From contig JAJDXO010000058.1 of NCBI GenBank assembly GCA_022823235.1, positions 1-48,646 on the forward strand: DNA of 48,646 bases, in the 5' to 3' direction. This document shows positions 1-9,696 of the stretch, one piece after another (position 1 is the first letter of the stretch; each line of letters opens with the position of its first letter). Below the pieces are notes generated by a model that did no database searches, was not told the DNA's origin, and worked only from the letters and a program-made list of their open reading frames with translations. The position numbers and the translations under genes are program-made. The stretch is from Rhodospirillales bacterium (GTDB lineage Bacteria; Pseudomonadota; Alphaproteobacteria; Rhodospirillales; UBA2165).

Positions 1-198
1 CGGGGGTGGGTTGGGGTGGGGGTGGGGGTGAAGATGAGGATGGGGGTGATTGGAAATTCCCCCTCACCCAGCTACGGCTAGGCTCGCTTCGCTCGCCAAG
101 TCTCCGCATCCCTCTCCCTCCAGGGGAGAGGGACCTTGTGCCGCGCCGTCCTGATCGTCGCAACACGCGTAGAGCGGCTCAATCCAGTCCGGACCCTA
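1..198 (-). mobile_element. MITE-like element end enclosing a GC-rich composite repeat, cut by the window edge
   Basis: Read on the minus strand from 198, the sequence begins TAGGGTCCGGACTGGATTG and continues with a subterminal stretch shared with the copy starting at 1929 (GAGCCGC, then GTGTTGCG, then AGGACG). Inside lies one copy of the composite repeat with the hairpin CCCTCTCCCTCCAGGGGAGAGGG near 110-135. The TAG at 196-198 is the stop codon of the dehydrogenase gene. The second terminus is not in the window. Confidence 0.6.
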
Positions 199-1182
199 AA
201 GCAGGGTTTCGAGAATTCTATCCGGCGGCGCGTGACCGTCGATGAAGCTCTTGATGTTGACGATCACCTTTTCGCCCATGGCGATGCGCCCCTCGAAGGT
301 TGCCGAACCCACGTGAGGCAGCAGCACCACGTTCTCCATCGCCAGGAGCTTGGGGTGGACCGCCGGCTCATGCTCGAAAACATCCAGTCCGGCGCCCGCG
401 ATACCCCCCGCTTCAAGCACCTGCACCAGCGCATCCTCGTCGATGACGCTGCCCCGTGACGTGTTGACGATGATCGCGTCGGGCTGCATGAGCCGCAGCC
501 GGCGGGCGCTCAACAGGTGAAACGTGGCCGGCGTGTGAGGGCAGTTGACGGATACGATGTCCATGTGAGCGAGCATTTGATCGAGGCTTTCCCAGTAGGT
601 CGCCTCGAGCTCGGCCTCCGCATCCTCGTGAAGCCGGTTGCGGTTGTGGTAGTGCACGCTGAGGCCGAACCCGCGCGCGCGTTGCGCCACCGCCGAACCG
701 ATCCGCCCCATCCCGACGATTCCGAGACGTTTGCCGTTGATCCGGTGGCCCATGAGGTAGGTCGGCGTCCACCCGGTCCATTCGCCGGCGCGCAGGATGC
801 GCTCCCCTTCACCCAGCCGCCGCGGGGTCATGAGAATAAGCGCCATGGTCAAATCCGCGGTGTCCTCGGTCAGAACGTCCGGTGTGTTGGTAACGACGAT
901 GCCCTTCCTGTTGGCCGCCGCCAGGTCGATGTGATCGACGCCGTTGCCGAAATTGGCGATGATCTTGAGTTGATCGCCGGCTGCGGAAACCACGTCCTCG
1001 TCGATGGAATCGGTTACCGTCGGCACCAAAACGTCCGCCGATTTCACGGCCTCGAGGAGTTCCGCCTTGGAGAACGGGTGGTCGTCGAGATTGAGCTTGG
1101 TTTCGAACAGTTCCATCATCCGGGTTTCCACCGCATCGGGCAGTTTCCGGGTGACGACGAGCGACGGTTTTGGCTGGTTCAA
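196..1182 (-). CDS. D-isomer-specific 2-hydroxyacid dehydrogenase (glyoxylate/hydroxypyruvate reductase type)
   Basis: A 328-residue NAD(P)H-dependent dehydrogenase of the D-2-hydroxyacid family, normal in length. It should act in the cytoplasm on glyoxylate, hydroxypyruvate or a related 2-oxoacid; the exact substrate cannot be read from the sequence. The Rossmann motif GMGRIG is at residues 157-162. The catalytic triad of the family is visible: Arg243 in NTSRGSVID, Glu272 in VFEHEP and His290 in LLPHVGSA. The start is a TTG preceded by the strong ribosome-binding sequence GGAGGA, five bases away. The gene stands alone, divergent from the SH3 gene. Its TAG stop lies inside the terminus of a MITE-like repeat. 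Confidence 0.9.
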   Translation of the reverse strand: MNQPKPSLVVTRKLPDAVETRMMELFETKLNLDDHPFSKAELLEAVKSADVLVPTVTDSIDEDVVSAAGDQLKIIANFGNGVDHIDLAAANRKGIVVTNTPDVLTEDTADLTMALILMTPRRLGEGERILRAGEWTGWTPTYLMGHRINGKRLGIVGMGRIGSAVAQRARGFGLSVHYHNRNRLHEDAEAELEATYWESLDQMLAHMDIVSVNCPHTPATFHLLSARRLRLMQPDAIIVNTSRGSVIDEDALVQVLEAGGIAGAGLDVFEHEPAVHPKLLAMENVVLLPHVGSATFEGRIAMGEKVIVNIKSFIDGHAPPDRILETLL

Positions 1183-1358
1183 GCAGTCCTCCCCTTTGTT
1201 TTGGAACTACCAGCATCGTGCCGCCGTGTCCAGCGCGGCAACCCGCCGGCATTGCCCTGGGGCGTCATGCGGCGTCATACGGCCGTTAAGCTTCCGGCAA
1301 TCCTCTCATGCTATGCAATCGGCCCATCGGGTTTGTTCGCATCGGGATTGAAGCAACG

Positions 1359-1931
1359 ATGATTATCAGGTTCCTGCTGGTTGCCGGCCTGGCGGTTTTT
1401 GCGGTTGTTCCGCAAAGCGCCATTGCACTGGGGGCCGGCACTCCCCCCAATATCTCCCCTAATGCCTCCATTGGCGCCGCACCCGGCGCTCCGCCCCGGG
1501 CGGGCCAGGGAAGCGGCCTGCCGCTCCCCCGTTTCGTCAGCCTGCGGGCCTCCGAAGTGAATATGCGGACCGGGCCGGGCGTCCGTTATCCCGTCGACTG
1601 GGTCTACAAGCGCCGGCAGCTGCCCGTGGAGGTCGTTGCCGAGTTCGGCACATGGCGAAAGGTCAGGGACGGCCGGGGAACCCAGGGCTGGATCCACCTA
1701 TCCATGCTTTCCGGTCATCGCTCGATGCAGATCACCGGACAGGCACGTATCCTGCGCGCCGAAGCCGAAAGTCATGCCGTCGGCATCGCCCGCATCGAGC
1801 CGGGGGTCATCGGCCAACTCCTGGAATGCCCGGAAAGCACCGGCTGGTGCCGGGTCAAGGTCGGCCGCTTCGAAGGCTGGCTGCGGCGCGCCGAGTTTTG
1901 GGGCGCCTATCCCGGCGAAGCGGTCAAGTAG
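1359..1931 (+). CDS. Secreted bacterial SH3-domain protein
   Basis: About 190 residues. I place the start at the ATG at 1359 because it opens a good signal peptide (MIIRFLLVAGLAVFAVV, cleavage near the following Ala-Leu-Gly-Ala) and is preceded by GAAG. An upstream in-frame ATG at 1308 would add 17 residues that spoil the signal. A Pro/Gly/Ala-rich linker is followed by a bacterial SH3-like domain with the typical NMRTGPGVRYPVDWVYKR opening, and a second, diverged SH3-like repeat ending in GWLRRAEFWG. Such domains bind peptidoglycan or envelope partners, so a periplasmic role is inferred. The enzyme or partner it serves is unknown. The TAG stop is formed by the end of a MITE-like element. Confidence 0.8.
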   Translation: MIIRFLLVAGLAVFAVVPQSAIALGAGTPPNISPNASIGAAPGAPPRAGQGSGLPLPRFVSLRASEVNMRTGPGVRYPVDWVYKRRQLPVEVVAEFGTWRKVRDGRGTQGWIHLSMLSGHRSMQITGQARILRAEAESHAVGIARIEPGVIGQLLECPESTGWCRVKVGRFEGWLRRAEFWGAYPGEAVK

Positions 1932-2165
1932 GGTCCGGACTCGATTGAGCCGCCATATGAGTGTTGCGGCGATGAGGACGGCTTGCGTTCCCTCTCCCCT
2001 GGAGGGAGAGGGATGCGGAGGCTTGGCGAGCTTGCGAGCCTAGCCATGCCTGTCCTCCGGCCGGCGGAGCCGGTCCGGTGGGCTGGGTGAGGGGGATTGT
2101 CGTTTCACCCCCAACACTCTTCTTCACCCCCACCCCAACCCTCCCCCGTCAAGGGGGAGGGAGTT
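1929..2165 (+). mobile_element. MITE-like element end with internal composite GC-rich repeat
   Basis: Begins TAGGGTCCGGACTCGATTG at the stop codon of the SH3 gene and shares about 50 subterminal bases with the copy ending at 198. It carries CCCTCTCCCCTGGAGGGAGAGGG near 1990-2012 and CTCCCCCGTCAAGGGGGAGG near 2144-2163. I find no matching right terminus before irr, so the element is decayed or one-ended. The 363-base gap between the SH3 gene and irr holds only this repeat and no gene. Confidence 0.55.
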
Positions 2166-2294
2166 TCGGTGCGTTCCCTCGCCCCTTCCGGAAGAGAAGG
2201 ACAAGGTGAGGGAGGCGCAATATGAGCAGCCCGCTTGAGCGAGTCAAAATTCTCTAGCAATTCCAAAAAAGTAACGAACCGGCCGGAATAATAC

Positions 2295-2714
2295 CTATTT
2301 CTTTGCCTGTAGCCGGACGATCACGTCCACGCGGGATACCTCGGCATCCGCCGGCGGCGCCGGCAGCCGGGCCACCTGAATTTCCTCTTCGGCGATATCC
2401 TCGAGGCGCCTCGTGTCCTCGAAGTAGAAGTGGTGGTGGTCCGAGACGTTGGTATCGAAATACGACCCTCCGGCATCGACCACGATCTCGCGCATCAGGC
2501 CGGCATCGGTGAACTGGTGCAGCGTGTTGTAGACCGTCGCCAGGGACACCCGCACCCGGGCCTTCAGCGCCTCGCTATGAAGGCTTTCGGCCGTCACATG
2601 GCGGTTCCCGCCGTCGAACAGCAGCTTGGCAAGGGCCAGACGCTGACGGGTCGGGCGCAGACCGGCCGACCGCAAGCGGCCGAGAGCATCGGTGAACGGA
2701 CGGGAATTTACCAT
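2295..2714 (-). CDS. irr: Iron response regulator Irr (Fur family)
   Basis: 139 residues, normal for the Fur family. The winged-helix N-terminus runs from GLRPTRQRLALAKLLF through SLATVYNTLHQFTDAGL. The run His93-His94-His95 followed by FYFED is typical of Irr, the alphaproteobacterial haem-responsive regulator that represses or activates iron genes when iron is low; ordinary Fur is encoded separately at 23824-24258. It lies directly downstream of fabA-fabB-fabI, and an irr-fab neighbourhood is known in other alphaproteobacteria. A promoter-like sequence in the 133-base gap suggests it can be transcribed on its own. A PerR-like peroxide regulator is the main alternative, but the His run and neighbours favour Irr. 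Confidence 0.85.
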   Translation of the reverse strand: MVNSRPFTDALGRLRSAGLRPTRQRLALAKLLFDGGNRHVTAESLHSEALKARVRVSLATVYNTLHQFTDAGLMREIVVDAGGSYFDTNVSDHHHFYFEDTRRLEDIAEEEIQVARLPAPPADAEVSRVDVIVRLQAKK

Positions 2715-2744
2715 CGATCAGCCTTTCGACCATATCGTCGTTGG

Positions 2745-2774
2745 CTAATATGAACAATATGGACAATAAATCAA
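2745..2774 (-). promoter_or_regulatory. Candidate sigma-70 promoter of irr
   Basis: On the minus strand TTGATT (2774-2769) and TATTAG (2750-2745) are separated by 18 bases in a clearly AT-rich stretch, about 30 bases upstream of the irr ATG. The spacer also contains the partial palindrome ATATTGTTCATAT, a possible operator. Confidence 0.45.
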
Positions 2775-2847
2775 GGGGATAGGGCGCTTTTTTGGATAAT
2801 TCCAGCAAACGAAAAGTGACCGGACGCGCCCGCCCGCCCGGCCTTGA

Positions 2848-3672
2848 TCAGCCGCCCGGCGAATTGCCCGGCGACTTGAACGGCAGCCCGATCGCATGAT
2901 AGCCGCCGTCCACATAGTGAATTTCGCCGGTCACGCCGCTCGACAGGTCGCTCAACAGATAGAGGGCGGCGTTGCCCACCTGTTCCAATGAAACCGAGAT
3001 GCGCAGCGGCGCATTGGCCTCGCTGACGGCGTAAATTTTCCGCGCCGCGCCGATGGCGCTGCCCGCAAGGGTGCGCATGGGACCGGCGGAGACGGCGTTC
3101 ACCCGAATGCCGGCCGGGCCCAGATCCGCCGCCAGGTATTTGACGCTGGCCTCCAGCGCCGCCTTGGCGACGCCCATGACGTTGTAGTTGGGAATGACCC
3201 GGTTGGCGCCGAGATAGGTCAGCGTGATCAGGCTGCCGCCGTCTGGCATCAGGGCCGCGGCCCGGCGCGCCAACTCGGTGAACGAATAGCAGGAAATCCG
3301 CATGGTCCGCTCGAAGTTCTCCGCCGTGGTATCGACGTAGCGGCCGTTCAACTCGTCCTTGTCCGAATAGGCGACGGCGTGCACCAGAAAATCGATGCCG
3401 CCCCAAGTCCCGGCCAGGGCCGAGAACAGAGCGTCCAGGCCGCCGGCGTCGGTGACGTCGCAATCCGCCACCAGGGGCGACCCGACACTCTCGGCCAGCG
3501 GCCGAACCCGCTTGCCGAACGCCTCGCCCTGATAGGTAAACGCCAGTTCGGCGCCCTCGGCACGCAGCGCCCGGGCCACCCCCCAGGCGATCGAACGCTC
3601 ATTGGCGACGCCTAGGATAAGGCCTTTTTTGCCGGCCATCAGGCCGGACGTGCGGGAATCGGGTTGGGTCAT
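2848..3672 (-). CDS. fabI: Enoyl-[acyl-carrier-protein] reductase (NADH) FabI
   Basis: 274 residues. FabI reduces trans-2-enoyl-ACP in the last step of each fatty acid elongation cycle. It is a short-chain dehydrogenase with the FabI-specific N-terminal motif GVANERSIAWG. The catalytic Tyr and Lys are in NYNVMGVAK, preceded by the conserved LTYLGA loop, and the C-terminus GEIHYVDGGYHAIG is typical. It is the third gene of the fabA-fabB-fabI run, 36 bases after fabB. An alternative start (Met12, MAGKKGLILG) would match the length of many homologues, so the first 11 residues are uncertain. Confidence 0.93.
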   Translation of the reverse strand: MTQPDSRTSGLMAGKKGLILGVANERSIAWGVARALRAEGAELAFTYQGEAFGKRVRPLAESVGSPLVADCDVTDAGGLDALFSALAGTWGGIDFLVHAVAYSDKDELNGRYVDTTAENFERTMRISCYSFTELARRAAALMPDGGSLITLTYLGANRVIPNYNVMGVAKAALEASVKYLAADLGPAGIRVNAVSAGPMRTLAGSAIGAARKIYAVSEANAPLRISVSLEQVGNAALYLLSDLSSGVTGEIHYVDGGYHAIGLPFKSPGNSPGG

Positions 3673-3708
3673 GAAGAGCGCCGGTCCGGAACCGCTATAA
3701 TTGCCCGC

Positions 3709-4932
3709 TTACGCTTCCAGGCGCTTGAAGACCAGCGACGCGTTGGTGCCGCCGAAACCGAAGGAGTTGGAGAGCGCGCAGTTGATCTGGGCGTCGTCCA
3801 TGCGCTCCAGCACGATCGGCATGTCGTCCGCCGCCGGCTCCAACTCCTCGATGTTGGCCGACGCGCAGATGAAGTCGCTGTCCATCATCAGGAGCGAATA
3901 GATGCTCTCATGCACCCCGGCGGCGCCCAGGGAATGGCCGGTCAGGGATTTGGTTGAGTTGAAATAGGGAATCCGGTTCCGGTCGGCGAACACCTCCCTG
4001 ATCGCCTCCAGTTCCTTGACGTCGCCCACCGGCGTCGAGGTGCCGTGGGTGTTGATGTAGTCGATGGGCCGGTCGACGGTGGACATGGCCATCCGCATGC
4101 ACCGGACCGCGCCCTCGCCGGACGGCTGAACCATGTCGTGGCCGTCCGAGGTCGCGCCGTAGCCGGCGATTTCGGCGTAGATCTTGGCGCCGCGGGCCTT
4201 GGCGTGTTCCAGTTCCTCGACCACCACCACGCCGCCGCCGCCGGCGATGACGAACCCGTCCCGGTTGGCATCGAACGCCCGCGAGGCCTTCTCGGGCGTG
4301 TCGTTGTACTTGGACGACAGCGCCGGCATGGCGTCGAACAGCACCGACAGGGACCAGTGGAGCTCCTCGCCGCCGCCGGCGAACACGATGTCCTGCTTGT
4401 CCCACTGGATCATTTCGGCCGCGTTGCCGATGCAGTGGGCGCTGGTCGAGCAGGCCGAGCTGATGGAATAATTCACGCCCCTGATGCCGAACGGGGTGGC
4501 GAGCGTCGCCGAGTTGGTGGACGACATGGCGCGGGGCACCATATAGGGGCCGACCCGTTTCGGGCTTTTCTCCCGCGCCGTATCGGCGGACTGGATGAGG
4601 TTCATGGTCGACGGGCCGCCGGACCCCATGATCAGGCCGGTCCGCTCATTGGAGACATCGCCCTGCTCGAGGCCGGCATCGGCGATGGCCTCGACCATCG
4701 CCACATAGTTGAACGCCGCGCCGTCGCCCATGAAGCGTTTCAGCTTGCGGTCGATGGCCTCGCCGAGGTCGATATCGGGCGCGCCGTGAACCTGGGACCG
4801 GAAGCCGAGTTCCTTGTATTCGGGCGCGAAACTGATGCCCGATCTGCCGTCTCGGAGCGATTCCCGGACTTCTTCCTTGTTGCTCCCGATGGAGGAGACG
4901 ATGCCGATGCCTGTGATGACTGCTCTTCTCAC
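3709..4932 (-). CDS. fabB: Beta-ketoacyl-ACP synthase I FabB
   Basis: 407 residues. FabB condenses acyl-ACP with malonyl-ACP and elongates the cis-3-decenoyl-ACP made by FabA, committing carbon to unsaturated fatty acids. The nucleophile Cys is near residue 161 in [10 protein letters not shown]. The two catalytic His are in [11 protein letters not shown] (about 296) and TGHSLGAAG (about 333), and the Lys in STKSLTGH. The start is a GTG with a strong GGAGGA ribosome-binding site five bases upstream. It follows fabA after only 12 bases, so the two are almost certainly co-transcribed. Its pairing with FabA favours FabB over FabF. Confidence 0.95.
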   Translation of the reverse strand: MRRAVITGIGIVSSIGSNKEEVRESLRDGRSGISFAPEYKELGFRSQVHGAPDIDLGEAIDRKLKRFMGDGAAFNYVAMVEAIADAGLEQGDVSNERTGLIMGSGGPSTMNLIQSADTAREKSPKRVGPYMVPRAMSSTNSATLATPFGIRGVNYSISSACSTSAHCIGNAAEMIQWDKQDIVFAGGGEELHWSLSVLFDAMPALSSKYNDTPEKASRAFDANRDGFVIAGGGGVVVVEELEHAKARGAKIYAEIAGYGATSDGHDMVQPSGEGAVRCMRMAMSTVDRPIDYINTHGTSTPVGDVKELEAIREVFADRNRIPYFNSTKSLTGHSLGAAGVHESIYSLLMMDSDFICASANIEELEPAADDMPIVLERMDDAQINCALSNSFGFGGTNASLVFKRLEA

Positions 4933-4944
4933 GGAATTCCTCCG

Positions 4945-5502
4945 TTACATGTCGTCCGTCGAGGTGAACGTGCCGGCGCGCAGCCCGTCCGCCTCGTAAA
5001 CAATTTCGCCGTCGACGGCCATGGTGCCGGTGGCGAATCCGATGGCCACCTGGCGGGCCAGCACCCGGCGTATATCGACCGTATAGGTGACCAGCCTGGC
5101 CGCCGGCGTCACCTGGCCGGTAAACTTGACCTCGCCGACGCCGAGCGCCCGGCCGCGGCCCGGCGCGCCGGTCCAGGCGACGTAAAATCCGACCATCTGC
5201 CACAGCGCATCGAGGCCCAGGCATCCCGGCATGACGGGATCGCCCTCGAAATGGCAGCCGAAAAACCACAGGTCCGGCTTCACATCGAGTTCGGCGACAA
5301 TTTGGCCCCTGCCGTATTGACCGCCGTCCGCGGTGATGGAGGTGATCCGGTCGAACATCAGCATCGGGGGCGCCGGCAGCTGCGCGTTCCCGGGTCCGAA
5401 CAGCTCACCCCGCCCGCAAGCCAGCAGGTCCTCGTAATCGAAGCTGTTCCGCTCGCCGAAGGGAAGATCGTTGGCCGATGTGGCGGCAGATTGCGTGGTC
5501 AT
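4945..5502 (-). CDS. fabA: 3-hydroxydecanoyl-ACP dehydratase/isomerase FabA
   Basis: 185 residues, slightly longer than the usual 171 because of an N-terminal extension. FabA dehydrates 3-hydroxydecanoyl-ACP and isomerises the product to the cis-3 form, the branch point to unsaturated fatty acids under anaerobic-type synthesis. The hot-dog fold active site is complete: His84 in [11 protein letters not shown] and Asp98 in LGLDALWQ, with the same 14-residue spacing as in the E. coli enzyme. It is the first gene of the fabA-fabB-fabI run; a promoter with an adjoining palindrome lies about 110-120 bases upstream. Confidence 0.95.
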   Translation of the reverse strand: MTTQSAATSANDLPFGERNSFDYEDLLACGRGELFGPGNAQLPAPPMLMFDRITSITADGGQYGRGQIVAELDVKPDLWFFGCHFEGDPVMPGCLGLDALWQMVGFYVAWTGAPGRGRALGVGEVKFTGQVTPAARLVTYTVDIRRVLARQVAIGFATGTMAVDGEIVYEADGLRAGTFTSTDDM

Positions 5503-5594
5503 CTACGTCACTTTCTCAAATCATCCGGCGCCGAAGCGGCGGCGCTTGCCTCAAGTACCACATGCCGCCGCCCCGCCCCCGGAACGCCGGCGTC

Positions 5595-5625
5595 GGAACG
5601 TTTTCGTTCCTTACCCTTTATTATA
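5595..5625 (-). promoter_or_regulatory. Candidate fabA promoter with adjoining palindrome
   Basis: A perfect minus-strand -10 hexamer TATAAT lies at 5625-5620, with only a weak upstream -35 (TTCGTC, 18-base spacing). Just downstream, around the expected transcription start, is the perfect inverted repeat GGAACG-TTTT-CGTTCC (5595-5610). It could be an operator for a fatty-acid regulator or a leader hairpin. Which regulator binds is not known. Confidence 0.5.
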
Positions 5626-5650
5626 TGTACCTAAATCGCAAAAGACGAAC

Positions 5651-5688
5651 GGACGCGGGAAAAATCCCGATGGATTCTTCCCGCGCCC
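5651..5688 (-). terminator. Hairpin terminator after pnp
   Basis: A 17-base-pair stem with two mismatches and a 4-base loop (arms 5651-5667 and 5672-5688) lies 18 bases past the pnp stop. On the minus strand it is followed by CGTTCGTCTTTTGC, a weak T-rich tract. It separates the rimP-to-pnp cluster from the fab genes. Confidence 0.7.
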
Positions 5689-5706
5689 GTTCTTCCCGAT
5701 TTATTG

Positions 5707-7836
<2,130 letters not shown>

Positions 7837-7966
7837 ATCTTTCTCTTCCTTCCTACGTTCGTTCTCTTCCCCAACCGCCTACGTACCGAAGCCCGAGGAC
7901 CCGACCGGATTGCCGGGCCGTCAAGCAGCTGCAGGCCGCGGCGGCGCCATGCCTCCGCAGCCGGCG

Positions 7967-8004
7967 AAAACAAAAATCATTGGGTATTGGCGACGGGCGC
8001 CAAT
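7967..8004 (-). terminator. Hairpin between rpsO and pnp
   Basis: A perfect 7-base-pair stem ATTGGCG / CGCCAAT with a 5-base loop (7986-8004) is followed on the minus strand by a T-rich tract (GATTTTTGTTTT). It begins about 30 bases after rpsO. It could be a leaky terminator or an RNase III processing hairpin in the pnp leader, as known for rpsO-pnp in other bacteria. Confidence 0.6.
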
Positions 8005-8033
8005 CGGTTTCCTGCACAATTGCTTGGGCAATT

Positions 8034-8303
8034 CTAACGCCTGAGGCCAAGCCGCCCGATCAACTCGTCGTAGCGGCCACGGTTCTTGCGGCTCAGATAG
8101 TCCAGGAGCCGCCGGCGCTGACCGACCATCATCAAAAGCCCCCGGCGGGAGTGGAAGTCCTTCTGGTGGGTCTTGAGATGTTCGGTGAGGTTGGCGATCC
8201 GTTCGCTGAGAATGGCAACTTGCACTTCCGGCGAGCCGGTATCGCCCGACTTGGTCGCGTATTCGGAGATAAGCTCCTGCTTACGCTCTGCGGTAATCGA
8301 CAT
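8034..8303 (-). CDS. rpsO: 30S ribosomal protein S15
   Basis: 89 residues, the normal S15 length. S15 binds the central domain of 16S rRNA early in 30S assembly. The protein begins [16 protein letters not shown] and contains the conserved [12 protein letters not shown] and RRRLLDYL segments. I chose the ATG at 8303 over the adjacent ATG (8306) and an upstream TTG because it gives the canonical N-terminus and a proper distance from the GGAG site. The truB stop is only 12 bases upstream, so translation may be coupled. Confidence 0.97.
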   Translation of the reverse strand: MSITAERKQELISEYATKSGDTGSPEVQVAILSERIANLTEHLKTHQKDFHSRRGLLMMVGQRRRLLDYLSRKNRGRYDELIGRLGLRR

Positions 8304-8315
8304 CATGGTCTCCAA

Positions 8316-9248
8316 TTAAAGGTTCAACACTCGAAACGGACGAATCTCGCCGCCGTCGAATGTCGCAAGCGCCACCGGTTTTCCCTCCGCCATGGCGCAG
8401 ACAACCGCGCCCTGGTCGATTTCACTGAGGGGGGTTCGGCGGGCCACCTGCAACGCCGAGACCGGTTGGCCTCTTCTCAGGCGACGGGCTTCGTCCTCGG
8501 TGAGAACAAGTGCCGGGATGTCGTCCAGCGCGTCCTCGACCGGCCGAAGCTCGGCTTCGGCGGCGGCAATATGCCCCAAAGCCTCCAGTTTATCCAGGGA
8601 AATCGCGTCCTGCTCGGAAAACGGCCCGGCCCGGGTGCGGCGCAAACCGGACAGGTGGCCGACCGTCCCCAGGGATTGTGCCAGATCGCGCGCCAGGGAC
8701 CGTATATAGGTTCCCTTGCCGCAGGACACCTCGAATTCGGCGTGATCCCGGTCCACCATGCGAACCAATTCCAACCGCTCGATATGGACGTTTCTGGGGC
8801 GCAGTTCCGGGGTTTCGTCGGCGCGCGCCAGTTCGTAGGCGCGCCTGCCGCCGACCTTGATGGCCGAGAAGGCGGGCGGAACCTGCCGGATGTCGCCGAT
8901 GAACGCCGGAATTGCGTCGCGGATCGTATCTTCCGTCGGGCGGACCGCGCTGGCCGCGGTCACATCGCCCTCGGCATCCTCCGTGGCGCGCGCTTCGCCC
9001 CAGGCAACGGTGAAGGTATAGGCCTTCGGGCCATCCATGACGTAGGCGACGGTCTTGGTGGCCTCGCCGAACGCCAGCGGCAGCACCCCCGTCGCCATGG
9101 GATCGAGGGTGCCGCCGTGACCCACCTTTGCCGCATCGAGAAGACGTTTGGCCGCACCCGCCGCCTTGGCGGACGTGATGCCGGCGGGTTTGTCGAGAAC
9201 CAGCCACCCATGGACCGGCCGGCCCTTCCGCCGCCTCGACCGCCCCAT
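8316..9248 (-). CDS. truB: tRNA pseudouridine(55) synthase TruB
   Basis: 310 residues. TruB converts U55 of the T-loop of tRNAs to pseudouridine and also acts as a tRNA chaperone. The N-terminal HGWLVLDKPAGITS and the catalytic-Asp motif GHGGTLDPMATGVLPLAFG are intact, followed by the RYVTYEF-like YTFTVAWGEARATED region. The conserved GTYIRSLARDLA motif of the fold is near residue 180, and the C-terminal PUA-like extension is short. It begins seven bases after the rbfA stop. Confidence 0.96.
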   Translation of the reverse strand: MGRSRRRKGRPVHGWLVLDKPAGITSAKAAGAAKRLLDAAKVGHGGTLDPMATGVLPLAFGEATKTVAYVMDGPKAYTFTVAWGEARATEDAEGDVTAASAVRPTEDTIRDAIPAFIGDIRQVPPAFSAIKVGGRRAYELARADETPELRPRNVHIERLELVRMVDRDHAEFEVSCGKGTYIRSLARDLAQSLGTVGHLSGLRRTRAGPFSEQDAISLDKLEALGHIAAAEAELRPVEDALDDIPALVLTEDEARRLRRGQPVSALQVARRTPLSEIDQGAVVCAMAEGKPVALATFDGGEIRPFRVLNL

Positions 9249-9254
9249 GGGCCG

Positions 9255-9674
9255 CTAGTCCTCCGCCTCCGGCCCGGGGGGCGGCGCATCGATCCGGTGC
9301 AGGAGCGCGTCGATCCGGTCCGCATCGTCAAACGAACGGTCGGCTTCGAAGCGCAGTCTCGGCACATGACGCAACCGGACCCGTTCGCCGATTCGGCGGC
9401 GCAGAAAGGGCGACGCCCGGTCAAGCGCAACCACGGTATCGTCGACGCCGCCATGATCCATGGTTGCGACGAACACGGTGGCGTTCTTGAGATCGGGGCT
9501 GATCCGCACCTCGGTCACCGTCACATCGATACCGGCCAACATCGGGTCGTGCAGCTCATGACGCTCCATCACCTGGGCCAGGACATGGCGCAATTCCTCT
9601 CCGACCCGGAGCTGCCGCTGGGACGGCGCCCGGCCCGCGAGGTTGCCGTGGCCTCTGTTGCGGCCCCTGCTCAT
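9255..9674 (-). CDS. rbfA: 30S ribosome-binding factor A
   Basis: 139 residues from the ATG at 9674. RbfA is a KH-fold maturation factor that binds the 16S 5' helix of immature 30S subunits and is needed for cold growth. The protein shows QRQLRVGEELRHVLAQVM, the VTVTEVRISPDLKNATVFV strand-helix region and a conserved RxRHVPRLRF end. A longer frame opens at 9719 inside infB; I prefer 9674 because GGTGA precedes it at a suitable distance and the longer N-terminus is not family-like. It starts 22 bases after the infB stop. Confidence 0.95.
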   Translation of the reverse strand: MSRGRNRGHGNLAGRAPSQRQLRVGEELRHVLAQVMERHELHDPMLAGIDVTVTEVRISPDLKNATVFVATMDHGGVDDTVVALDRASPFLRRRIGERVRLRHVPRLRFEADRSFDDADRIDALLHRIDAPPPGPEAED

Positions 9675-9696
9675 GAGTTCACCCATCAAGGGCCCG

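Noticed and set aside
4045-5634. A 529-codon plus-strand frame over fabB and fabA
   Set aside because: It crosses two well-supported genes and their gap, and has no recognisable motif.
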